From a virus: a stretch of DNA of 22,030 bases. How positions within the stretch are numbered: the stretch's first letter is position 1; each line of letters opens with the position of its first letter. The notes under the pieces are model-generated. The model did no database searches and was not told where the DNA came from. It saw only the letters and a list, made by a program, of their open reading frames with translations. The position numbers were made by a program, and so were the translations under genes. This document shows positions 6,931 to 14,993 of this stretch, in pieces. Location of the stretch: positions 1-22,030 of the IMG/VR virus record IMGVR_UViG_3300017742_000147, one strand, 5' to 3'.

Positions 6931-6943
6931 CTAAATATAAATA
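6931..6943 (+). promoter_or_regulatory. Late promoter for gp26 and the hub operon
   Basis: CTAAATA (6931-6937) is fused to a perfect T4 late consensus TATAAATA (6936-6943). The gp26 ATG is 20 bases downstream, with GGAG (6951-6954) as ribosome site. Both known late motif variants occur in one place, which may make this a strong promoter or two alternative starts a few bases apart. Confidence 0.75.
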
Positions 6944-6962
6944 TGACCTTGGAGTTAATATA

Positions 6963-7676
6963 ATGGCGTTGCCACAAGTTGTTCTCCCAACTTATGAGTT
7001 GGAAATTCCTTCTAATGGGAAAAAATTGAGATATCGTCCTTTTGTTGTAAAGGAAGAAAAGGTACTTCTAATAGCTTTAGAAACACAAGATGAAAAAGAA
7101 ATTGAAAAATCTGTTAAGTCTCTTTTAAAGGGTTGTATTCAGTCAAGAATTAAACTAGAAGATCTAGCAATGTTTGATTTGGAATATATTTTCCTTCAAA
7201 TTCGTGCTGTATCTGTTGGTGAAATTGTACAGATGAATGTAACTTGCAAAGATGACGAAAAAACGCAAGTTAAGTATAATCTGAATCTGACTGAGGTTAA
7301 AGTCAGCAAACCAGAAGGACATGACCCTAAAATCATGCTAAATGATGAACTTGGTGTTATTATGAAGTATCCTTCTTGGACTGAATTCATTAGTGGATCT
7401 ATTATGGGTCAAACTCCATCTACAGATGGTATAGTTGAAATTATTGCTGAATGTATTGATCAGATCTTTGATAAAGAGGATGTATATGACAACTCTACTA
7501 CTACTAAAAAAGAATTTGTTCAATTCGTAGAAGGATTGACCAATACTCAATTTGAAAAAATTCAAAAGTTTTTTGAGTCTATTCCTAGATTAGAGCATAC
7601 ATTTACGGTTACAAATCCAGAGACAGGAGTTGAATCTGAGTTTTTAATCAATGGATTAACTAATTTTTTCGGATAG
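6963..7676 (+). CDS. 26: Baseplate hub subunit gp26 (T4_baseplate family), zero-frame product
   Basis: A 237-residue protein (T4 gp26 is 208) of the T4 baseplate protein family. It starts with the conserved MALPQVVLPTYELEIPSNGK, then LRYRPFVVKEEKVLLIALET, later LNDELGVIMKYPSWTEF and, near the end, IPRLEHTFTV and INGLTNFFG. In T4, gp26 is needed for assembly of the central hub. The two codons before the last sense codon are TTT TTC, forming slippery T-TTT-TTC (7664-7670) six bases before a hairpin. The product may therefore also exist as a longer -1 frame fusion (see the next entry). The start is supported by GGAG eight bases upstream and a perfect late promoter. Confidence 0.88.
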   Translation: MALPQVVLPTYELEIPSNGKKLRYRPFVVKEEKVLLIALETQDEKEIEKSVKSLLKGCIQSRIKLEDLAMFDLEYIFLQIRAVSVGEIVQMNVTCKDDEKTQVKYNLNLTEVKVSKPEGHDPKIMLNDELGVIMKYPSWTEFISGSIMGQTPSTDGIVEIIAECIDQIFDKEDVYDNSTTTKKEFVQFVEGLTNTQFEKIQKFFESIPRLEHTFTVTNPETGVESEFLINGLTNFFG

Positions 7677-7701
7677 CCCTCTTCCATAACACGCTAGAGG
7701 G
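7664..7701 (+). promoter_or_regulatory. Predicted programmed -1 frameshift site
   Basis: The heptamer T TTT TTC (7664-7670) is in correct register with the gp26 frame. A 6-base spacer (7671-7676, containing the zero-frame TAG) precedes a perfect 6-bp stem, CCCTCT (7677-7682) / AGAGGG (7696-7701), with a 13-base loop. The -1 frame has a TAA at 7661-7663 and the zero frame a TAG at 7674-7676, so the shift can only happen at this heptamer. Confidence 0.75.
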
Positions 7702-7858
7702 ATACTACAAAACCAACTTTGCTTTGATGCATCATCATAAATACTCTTTGACTGAGATTGAAAATATGATGCCATGGGAGAGACAGGTATACACTAGTCT
7801 CTTAATGCAACATCTAGATAATGTCAAAAAAGCACAAGAAGCAGCTAAACAACGATAA
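7670..7858 (+). CDS. -1 frame extension of gp26 (tail assembly chaperone 'T'-like segment)
   Basis: After the predicted slip, the -1 frame encodes 62 residues, giving a 298-residue gp26 fusion. The segment contains HNTLEGYYKTNFALMHHHKY, then SLTEIENMMPWERQVYTSLL, and a helical basic tail. The pattern Y-S-L-T-E-I-E-x-M followed by a charged helix resembles the downstream parts of frameshifted tail assembly chaperones (lambda gpG-T class). It has no usable start of its own near its beginning: the first ATG is at 7727, with no ribosome site, and the GAGGG at 7697-7701 has no start at the right distance. The stop TAA shares a base with the next ATG. T4 places gene 51 after gene 26, so this may be its positional counterpart. 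Confidence 0.7.
   Translation, partial: RIALFHNTLEGYYKTNFALMHHHKYSLTEIENMMPWERQVYTSLLMQHLDNVKKAQEAAKQR
7735..7742 (+). promoter_or_regulatory. Possible internal late promoter
   Basis: CATAAATA matches the NATAAATA late motif and lies about 115 bases upstream of the tape-measure-like gene, inside the frameshift extension. It could supply extra transcription of the long downstream gene. With an AT-rich background the motif may also be chance. Confidence 0.3.
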
Positions 7859-10398
7859 TGGCACACGGATTTTTATCATATCAAGATAGCAGAGGTAAAT
7901 CTGGGATTGAGATTGGTCTGGAAAATTTGATTGAAAAGAAATATAAAGAACTAAAAGAACATTTATTAAAAGAACGTAAAAAAACAGACCAGAAAATTGA
8001 GGAAGTTTCTGCAAAAGTAGAAGAACCTGCTGCTTTGAGAGCAGGACAACAACCTTTATTATCGGGTGGAAATCAAAAAGCAGTAGCTGCAGCCCCTTTA
8101 CAAAGAATGCTTGGTGGAACAGCTTTACAAAGAGCATTACCTGCAGGACCATCAGCAATAAATCCTGATGTTCAGGGTGGTGGATTAGCTAGGGGTGGAT
8201 TTAATGGAAAACCACTAAAATCAGAAGGATTTGTTTCTGATAGAATTGTAAATATCGGTGCTACAAATCTTGGTGTAGAAAGAGATATTGGCGGTGACGA
8301 TATGTTCGTCAAACGCATGGAACCTGTTGGTGGAGATAGTGGAGAAGTAGTACAGGCAATTGATAGATTGACCATGGTTACCATGAGTTTAGTTGCTACT
8401 ACAAAACAACAAACACAAGTTCAACAACAGATTGCTCAAACACAGCAACAAGAAGCAGAAAAATTAGGAAGAAAATCAATAGCAGCTGCAGAAGAATTTA
8501 ATCTGGAACGAGGTGGAGACTTCTCTAGCAACGCTGCTTATATGGGTCTTGGAGCAAACGGCATGGCACTGATGGGTGCTGGTGGTGGATCACGTAGAGG
8601 CGGTGGTCCTGGCGTAGGTATAGGTGGTAAGGCAGCTGCAGGTGCATTAGGCAGATCCGTGATGAAAAGAGGTGGTGCTAGAGCTGGAACAAGACTTGGC
8701 ATTGCTCTGGGTGGTAAGATGAGCAAAGGTCTTGGGAAAAACTTAGGAAAGAAATTAGGTGGAAAAGCAATTGGTAAACTTGCTGGTGGAGCAATTGCAA
8801 AGAGTCTAGGAAAGAAAATTCCACTGGTAGGATTAGGATTAGGTGCTGTTTTTGCTGCTCAGAGAGCACTACAGGGAGATTTTATTGGTGCTGGTCTGGA
8901 ATTAGCTTCTGGTGCAGCATCTACTATTCCTGGTGCTGGTACTGCTGCTTCTGTTGGTATTGATGCTGCTCTAGCTGCAAAAGATATGACGATGCCATCT
9001 GGTGCCGATGGTATGGTAACAACTGGTCCTAAATCTGGTTATCTTGCAGAACTTCATGGTACTGAGGTTACTCTCAGTGGTAATAAGTCTAAAGAAATGA
9101 AAGATATCTCTCTTAATATTGGAGAGGGTATTCTTGAAGCACAAAAAAGGAATAAACGTTTATTTGGTCAATTGCAATCGGAGGGACTGCATCAATATTA
9201 TGATAAACAAGGTGGTTGGAATGGATTCTACAAAGGATTAAAAGAAATTCTTGGTGCTCTTACGTTACCTGGAATCGGTAAAATTTTCAGATTTAAAAAC
9301 GACAACGAAGAAGATACATCAACATCAGGCGGCGGCGGTCGCAATAGGAGTAATATGGCAGGTGGTGGTGCTGCTACATTTGATACTATTGTTTCTGGTG
9401 AGGGTGGTGTAAATTCTGTAAACCGTAGCAAGGCTGGTGATACTCCTGGTGGTGCAAAATCTATCTTTGGTAAGAATCTCACTGAGATGACTGTTGGTGA
9501 GATTATGGATGCTCAAGCAAGAGAAGAAGTGTTTGCCGTTGGTAAATATCAAATCATTCCAGACACAATGAAAGAGTTTGTTCAAAATAGTGATGTTACT
9601 AGGGATATGCTATTTACTGAGCAAACTCAAGATATGTTTAAAGATTATGTTATTAATGTGAAAAGACCTTCGGTAGGTAAATATTTAAGAGGAGAAACTA
9701 ATGATCCCACTGAAGCGGGACAGGCACTGGCAAGAGAGTTTGCTTCTGTAGGACTCCAATATGATGAAACTTATAAAGGAAATCGGATGACGAGAGGTCA
9801 AGGTCTATATGATGGTACTGCTGGCAATGCTGCTTCTATCAGTCCCGAAGAAATAATCGAAGCATTAAAAAGAGATAGAGCTGCTGGTTCTGTTCCAAAA
9901 TTAATAGGAGAAAACCCAGATGTTAAACCAGATGGTGCTGACTGGGCAAAATCATTGAATCTGGGGAATGAACCATTTATTGATTTTGGTGATAATAATC
10001 AGTTCCGTGCTATCAAGAAAGATAGTGGTGGATATAAGATCATGAAAAGAGGTTTTCTTGGTATGTTTACACCTATGAATACTGAAGGTAAAAACCTTGG
10101 GTTAAAAAAACAATTAATAGAGGCTGCTAAACCAAAAGAAGTAAGTTCCTTAAATCCAACAACAGATAATGACTCAACCTCACTTACTGCATCTGTTGAT
10201 GATCCTAATGCATTAAATACAGCTTCTACAGATGCTCAATTAACTGCTTCTGCAGGAGCAGGGACTACAATCATCAATAACTACAACACAACAACTGGTG
10301 GTGGTAAATCTTCTGGAGGAGATGATGTAGCATTAGCATCTAGCTATAGTCAGATGGGTCCTAATTTTATGTTTGCTCCAATGCAACTTAGAGCTTAA
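7858..10398 (+). CDS. Tape-measure-like baseplate/tail protein with lysozyme-like domain
   Basis: An 846-residue protein. The N-terminus is a charged coiled coil (about residues 20-60). About residues 165-205 are a Gln-rich coil (KQQTQVQQQIAQTQQQEAEK). Residues 225-390 are Gly/Ala-rich and hydrophobic with repeated GKKLGGKAIGKLAGG-type runs, as in tape measure proteins. Residues about 504-655 resemble a muramidase or transglycosylase: SGEGGVNSVNR with candidate catalytic E515, then FAVGKYQIIPDTM, and LYDGTAGN at the end. The C-terminus has TTIINNYNTTTGGG, a common virion-protein motif. Position between gp26 and the gp27-like hub suits a gp29-type tail length determinant that also degrades peptidoglycan at infection. 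It is longer than T4 gp29 (590). The tape-measure role is inferred; the lysozyme domain is better supported. Confidence 0.75.
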   Translation: MAHGFLSYQDSRGKSGIEIGLENLIEKKYKELKEHLLKERKKTDQKIEEVSAKVEEPAALRAGQQPLLSGGNQKAVAAAPLQRMLGGTALQRALPAGPSAINPDVQGGGLARGGFNGKPLKSEGFVSDRIVNIGATNLGVERDIGGDDMFVKRMEPVGGDSGEVVQAIDRLTMVTMSLVATTKQQTQVQQQIAQTQQQEAEKLGRKSIAAAEEFNLERGGDFSSNAAYMGLGANGMALMGAGGGSRRGGGPGVGIGGKAAAGALGRSVMKRGGARAGTRLGIALGGKMSKGLGKNLGKKLGGKAIGKLAGGAIAKSLGKKIPLVGLGLGAVFAAQRALQGDFIGAGLELASGAASTIPGAGTAASVGIDAALAAKDMTMPSGADGMVTTGPKSGYLAELHGTEVTLSGNKSKEMKDISLNIGEGILEAQKRNKRLFGQLQSEGLHQYYDKQGGWNGFYKGLKEILGALTLPGIGKIFRFKNDNEEDTSTSGGGGRNRSNMAGGGAATFDTIVSGEGGVNSVNRSKAGDTPGGAKSIFGKNLTEMTVGEIMDAQAREEVFAVGKYQIIPDTMKEFVQNSDVTRDMLFTEQTQDMFKDYVINVKRPSVGKYLRGETNDPTEAGQALAREFASVGLQYDETYKGNRMTRGQGLYDGTAGNAASISPEEIIEALKRDRAAGSVPKLIGENPDVKPDGADWAKSLNLGNEPFIDFGDNNQFRAIKKDSGGYKIMKRGFLGMFTPMNTEGKNLGLKKQLIEAAKPKEVSSLNPTTDNDSTSLTASVDDPNALNTASTDAQLTASAGAGTTIINNYNTTTGGGKSSGGDDVALASSYSQMGPNFMFAPMQLRA

Positions 10399-10401
10399 AC
10401 T

Positions 10402-11835
10402 ATGGAAAATTTTTCTTCACCAACTGATTTTGTACTTAGAAGTTTTAGAATTTTTAAGGGAGGAACTAATACAGATATTGAGATCAAAAAATTAGTTGCA
10501 AATTTTGAATATGTTGAGTCTATTTTAAGTCCTTTTATAGTAGCTGGTGCTACTATAGTTGATAGTGCTGGTTTACTTGGATCTCTTCCTATTAAAGGTG
10601 GAGAAAGGGTAGTTATTGAAATGTTGACAAATATTAGTGATGTTCCAATTCGATATGATATGGTTATTTGGAGAGTCTCTGATCGTTATGCTCAACAACA
10701 GAAACAAGTATATAAGATTGGTTTAATATCTCCTGAAGCATTGGAGAATGAAATTACAAGAGTTAATGTTGTAATGGAAGGTAATCCTGAGGGGATTATT
10801 AAAAAGATGATAAAACAACCAGAATATATTGGTAGTCAAAAAGAGTTTTTCTCAGAACCTTCTTTATTTGAAAACAAAATAATTCCTAATAATAAAAGAC
10901 CATTTGATCTTATTACACAACTAGCAGTTAAGAGTATTTCTCCTAAAGCTAAGTTTGAAACTAATAATACATCAAATAAGAATAAATCAGAACAACAAAT
11001 TAAAGGCAGTGGTGGATTTTTCTTTTGGGAAACACGTAGAGGATATAATTTCTTTGCAGTTGATTCTTTATGTGCTGATGAGAAAAGTCCTCTAAAATCT
11101 GATAGATTACAAGTGAAAGCATGGGGTGATGGACCAGATGAACCTTATACGGAGAGATTGGGAAATATTGGAGATGGTGCGGATGAAAGATTTACAATTA
11201 AAAAATCTATCTTTGATTCTGAGGTTGATACTCTTACATCGTTAAGAGTGGGAAAATATTCTTCTTTGATGGTATTCTTCAATCATTCAACAGGGCAATA
11301 CGAAGAGTATGTCTATAAAATTAAAGATAGTTATGATAACATGTCACATCTTGGAGGACAAGATTCTCTTTCTTTAATTCCTGTAAAAGATGTAGAATTA
11401 TCTGATTATCCCAGTAGAATTATGTCAGTATACTTAGATCATGAATCTTGGTCTAATGAACTTGAACCTGCTTCACCAGAACCAGGAGATAGATCTAAAT
11501 CTCCAACAAAATTTGCTGATTGGCAAAAATATTATATGGCACAATCCATAGCAAGGTATAGATTACTTACAAATCAGAAGTGTAGTATCGTAATACCTGG
11601 AAATGCTGAAATATGTGCAGGAGACAAAATTAATGTTAGACTAGTCAGTAAGCTACCAACTTCATTAGGAAAGGACGAACCTTTCGACTTGGAGAGTAGC
11701 GGACAATACTTGATTCAAGAAGTAACACATGCTTTTGATCCTTTATCTGGATCAAATGGTACATTTTACACTACATTGCGCTTGATGAGAGACTCTTATG
11801 GACAAAAGGATAAAGTGTCCACACATAGTAAATAA
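10402..11835 (+). CDS. 27: Baseplate hub protein, gp27-like
   Basis: A 477-residue protein (T4 gp27 is 391). The N-terminal half shows the tube-like hub pattern: IEIKKLVANFEYVESILSPF, then GERVVIEMLTNISDVP and, later, YKIGLISPEALENEITRVN, a conserved region of gp27-type hub proteins. The C-terminus has SGQYLIQEVTHAFDPLSG and YTTLRLMRDSYGQ, a closing barrel also typical of gp27/gpD-type hubs. Such hubs form a trimeric ring connecting the spike to the tail tube. It lies three bases after the previous gene with no visible ribosome site, so it is likely expressed by coupling. Similarity to T4 gp27 is at the level of fold pattern and position rather than obvious identity. Confidence 0.75.
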   Translation: MENFSSPTDFVLRSFRIFKGGTNTDIEIKKLVANFEYVESILSPFIVAGATIVDSAGLLGSLPIKGGERVVIEMLTNISDVPIRYDMVIWRVSDRYAQQQKQVYKIGLISPEALENEITRVNVVMEGNPEGIIKKMIKQPEYIGSQKEFFSEPSLFENKIIPNNKRPFDLITQLAVKSISPKAKFETNNTSNKNKSEQQIKGSGGFFFWETRRGYNFFAVDSLCADEKSPLKSDRLQVKAWGDGPDEPYTERLGNIGDGADERFTIKKSIFDSEVDTLTSLRVGKYSSLMVFFNHSTGQYEEYVYKIKDSYDNMSHLGGQDSLSLIPVKDVELSDYPSRIMSVYLDHESWSNELEPASPEPGDRSKSPTKFADWQKYYMAQSIARYRLLTNQKCSIVIPGNAEICAGDKINVRLVSKLPTSLGKDEPFDLESSGQYLIQEVTHAFDPLSGSNGTFYTTLRLMRDSYGQKDKVSTHSK

Positions 11836-11859
11836 ATAACTAAAGGAAGTTACCTACTT

Positions 11860-12087
11860 ATGGAAAGCATCGAAAAGCATATCGAAAAGGACAAAGAAAT
11901 CCTTGACAATCCTATGACCTCACCACATCAACGTCGTCATGTTGAGGGTGAGTTGCACGAATTGGAAGACTATGTAGAGCATCACAAGAAAGAGATTGAA
12001 GCAGGTGATCATCATGATCCAACACCTTTGGAACTATTTTGTGACTCAAATCCATCAGAACCTGAATGTTTAGTATATGAAGATTGA
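11860..12087 (+). CDS. Small acidic His-rich protein in hub operon
   Basis: A 75-residue soluble protein, rich in His, Glu and Asp: ESIEKHIEKDKEILDN, then HQRRHVEGELHELEDYVEHH and the tail SNPSEPECLVYED. The central part is a likely helical hairpin or coiled coil. AAGGAAG (11842-11848) lies upstream as a ribosome site. It is placed between the gp27-like hub and the OB-fold spike protein, so a chaperone or minor baseplate role is possible, but that is inference from position only. I do not recognise a named family. Confidence 0.65.
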   Translation: MESIEKHIEKDKEILDNPMTSPHQRRHVEGELHELEDYVEHHKKEIEAGDHHDPTPLELFCDSNPSEPECLVYED

Positions 12088-12089
12088 AT

Positions 12090-14981
12090 ATGGATGACTC
12101 ATTATCACGGTTAGTACCTATACACCAAATTGGATCCGATGGATACGCTTGGTGGATTGGACAAGTAGAAGGAACTGTAGATGACGATAAAAACAATAAA
12201 GGTGGATATCGTTATAAGGTAAGAATTGTAGGAGATCATCCTGGTAATAAGGATATTCTTCCTACTGCTGCTTTGCCATGGGCAACCGTTGTGATGCCAG
12301 TTACAACACCATTCATGCCAGGTAATGTTGGTGGTGCATGTTCTCAGTTAATTGAAGGTTGTTGGGTAACTGGATTTTATGTAGACGCAGATAAACAGAA
12401 ACCTATTATTATAGGTTCTATTGGTCAAACACCTGCAGCTACAAAGATTGTTAATACACCAGGACCAAAAAGAAAAGCATATGTTACAGGAGAGAGTTAT
12501 AAATCACAAGTTGACCCATATAAAGATGGTGCAGAAGAAGTAACAGAATCAGGTACTACTGAAACATCAGGTGTTTCTGAAAAGGGTGCTAGAACAGGTT
12601 CGGGTTTATCTACAGGAAGAGAAGTTGAGGATGAAAATGGTGAAAAGAGACAAGACATTCCTGTACCACCAGCAGCAACAGAAAGATTAAAAAAAGAAGA
12701 GTGGTGTCAAAGTGTTGCTGAAAAATGCAAAGACCAAGATTTAAAAACACAGATGAACTCTATTGTTGGTCAGATGTTATCTGATATACAGAATAACAAT
12801 GGCAACATTGGAGATTTTTATGTTAATAAAGTTAGTGGTGGTGTAAACAGTGCAATCTCTAAGGCAAGAACATCTATTAACAAAGCACAGCGTGTTGTTA
12901 CTGAGTTCTTAGCAAGGATTAAAGGTTATATTAAACAACAATTACAGGAGGCTGTAGACAACTTAGTAAAGGCATTATTAAGACCAGATGAATCTGGTAA
13001 TGCTCTAACTCCTGTAACAGAATTCTTTAACAATGCTTTGAAAGACCTTGGTTGTCAAATGGCAGACTTAGGTGAACGTTTGATGTCATGGTTGACAAAT
13101 GTATTGATGAGTTACGTCAACAAAGCATATCGTGCTGCTATTTGTCATGTAGATGAGTTTGTAAATGGAATCATCTCTAAGATTAATCAGTTGATTACTG
13201 AAATACTTGGTAAAATATTAGGACCTCTACAAGATATTCTTGGTGCTATTGCTGAACCACTTAATATGATCGGTCAAGCTATCAATTTTGTTTTAAAACT
13301 TCTTGGTATTTCTTGTTCTGGTCCTGATCAAACATGTAATAAGTACAAGAAAGCATGTACTAATGGAGAAGAAGAAGGGAAAAAAGATGATGAAGATTTC
13401 TTGGATAATCTTTTGAGTAGTATCGATAATTTATTTGGAGATACTCCTGGTGATTATACACAGTATGTTTGTGAAGAAGCATATACTGGAAATCCATTAA
13501 CACTTACTACTATTGGATTTACTGGAGGTGTTCCTTTACCATACACACCAAAAGGTCCTGATGACTTAGCTACAAAGAGACCAAAAATTGCATATAATAT
13601 TCAAGATATTAAAGTAACTAGAGGTGATACTGCTGTATTCACAATTATTCGTTCTGGATACCTAGAATCTGCTTCCTCTGTTACATTTAAAACTCTGGAT
13701 GGACAAGGTACAGCAACACCTGTAGAGGATTACTTATCAGCAAATACAATTGTTGGTTTTCAACCAAAAGAAACTTCAAAAACTGTTGAGATTAGGACGT
13801 TTGGAGATCCACTATCTGATAGATCAATAGAAGAATTTTTTGTAAAAATTAAACAAAATAGTCCGATTGATAGTAGCGGAATTAAATCATTTTTTGTAAG
13901 AAATGTTGCACAGTGTGAGATTTCACCACAACCACTTAAAGAAGATTATCCTCCATACAATCCACCATCAGAAAATCCAATTGATATTGATGTTCCTGAG
14001 GATCCTTTGACTCCTCCTGATGATGATGGAGATGGTACGCCAGATGATCCTATCGACGATCCATCTAACACCACACCTTCTTATGAAGTTGTAGCTAACA
14101 GATCTATTTGTCCAGAAGATGAATTTATTATCTATTCAATTACTACTAATAATGTAGATAATGGAACTATCTTATTTTACAACTTATTCGGTCAAGGTAT
14201 TACATCAGATGATATCATTAATGGTTCTCTAACTGGATCATTTGTTATTAACAGTGGTAAAGCACAAGTAACTATTGGTATTGCAGAAGATGGTGTAGTA
14301 GAAGAAGCAGAAAATCTAACCTTTGCTATTACAGGTAAAGGAGCTACTGCAGATGTTTTGATTGTATCAGGAAGAGATTTAAATCTTCCTGATTTTGACG
14401 AAGGTGTTGGTGATTCTACAGAAATTGTATTTGATGACTTTAGACCACCTGCAATTAATATTCCTGATGTAATTACAGATGATAATGGTGGTATTATCGA
14501 AATTCCTGTGGATAATCCTGGCGATCCATGGGCAGAACCACCATTCGTATTCGTTGGTGGAGAAGGAGTTGGTGCAACTGCAACGGCATTATTAGATGAC
14601 AATGGATTCTTAACTGAAATTCGTGTCCTCTCACCAGGATTTGGTTATAAGAAAAATCGCTCTGGTGATAATGACAAGAGATGTGTCATTGATACATTTA
14701 CCGCTACTAGATTTGGAATTGGATATAAAACTAAACCAGAGATTTTTATTAATGACGAACCAGGATTAGCAGAAGCTATCATTAATGATGATGGATTTTT
14801 AATTGGTGCTAGAATTCTTAATAGAACAAAAACTTTTGAAGGATTTCCTGAGGTCAAAGTCGTTGGTGGTGGTGGATATGGAGGACAATTGTTACCTTCA
14901 TTATTATGTCTAGATACAGATGGACTTTCCAAGATTGGTTCTACCAAAATTGGTACAGGTCGTTATGTTGATTGTCCTTAG
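12090..14981 (+). CDS. 5: gp5-like central spike protein: OB fold, helical region and Calx-beta domains
   Basis: A 963-residue modular protein. Residues about 15-115 form a gp5/gpV-type OB fold (AWWIGQVEGTVDD, then YRYKVRIVGDHPG and ALPWATVVMPVT). Residues about 200-465 are long amphipathic helices containing nearly all the cysteines. Residues about 503-603 form a Calx-beta domain (FTIIRSGYLESASSVTF, then QGTATPVEDY, VGFQPKETSKTVEI). Around residue 645 is a calcium-binding-like DDDGDGTPDD. A second Calx-beta-like unit follows (about 663-760). The C-terminus (about 817-937) has two GxGY units (SPGFGYKKN, FGIGYKTKPEIFIND). No T4-type lysozyme domain and no beta-helix are present; these appear in neighbouring genes. 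ATG 12090 is preferred over the TTG at 12084 that overlaps the previous gene. Confidence 0.75.
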   Translation: MDDSLSRLVPIHQIGSDGYAWWIGQVEGTVDDDKNNKGGYRYKVRIVGDHPGNKDILPTAALPWATVVMPVTTPFMPGNVGGACSQLIEGCWVTGFYVDADKQKPIIIGSIGQTPAATKIVNTPGPKRKAYVTGESYKSQVDPYKDGAEEVTESGTTETSGVSEKGARTGSGLSTGREVEDENGEKRQDIPVPPAATERLKKEEWCQSVAEKCKDQDLKTQMNSIVGQMLSDIQNNNGNIGDFYVNKVSGGVNSAISKARTSINKAQRVVTEFLARIKGYIKQQLQEAVDNLVKALLRPDESGNALTPVTEFFNNALKDLGCQMADLGERLMSWLTNVLMSYVNKAYRAAICHVDEFVNGIISKINQLITEILGKILGPLQDILGAIAEPLNMIGQAINFVLKLLGISCSGPDQTCNKYKKACTNGEEEGKKDDEDFLDNLLSSIDNLFGDTPGDYTQYVCEEAYTGNPLTLTTIGFTGGVPLPYTPKGPDDLATKRPKIAYNIQDIKVTRGDTAVFTIIRSGYLESASSVTFKTLDGQGTATPVEDYLSANTIVGFQPKETSKTVEIRTFGDPLSDRSIEEFFVKIKQNSPIDSSGIKSFFVRNVAQCEISPQPLKEDYPPYNPPSENPIDIDVPEDPLTPPDDDGDGTPDDPIDDPSNTTPSYEVVANRSICPEDEFIIYSITTNNVDNGTILFYNLFGQGITSDDIINGSLTGSFVINSGKAQVTIGIAEDGVVEEAENLTFAITGKGATADVLIVSGRDLNLPDFDEGVGDSTEIVFDDFRPPAINIPDVITDDNGGIIEIPVDNPGDPWAEPPFVFVGGEGVGATATALLDDNGFLTEIRVLSPGFGYKKNRSGDNDKRCVIDTFTATRFGIGYKTKPEIFINDEPGLAEAIINDDGFLIGARILNRTKTFEGFPEVKVVGGGGYGGQLLPSLLCLDTDGLSKIGSTKIGTGRYVDCP

Positions 14982-14993
14982 GAGATGTAGATA

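Noticed and set aside
8172-9585. Several minus-strand frames inside the tape-measure-like gene
   Set aside because: They are Pro/Ser-rich shadows of Gly/Ala-rich coding sequence on the plus strand.
12084-12089. TTG at 12084 as start of the gp5-like protein
   Set aside because: An ATG two codons later (12090) is the simpler start and avoids the overlap with the upstream stop.
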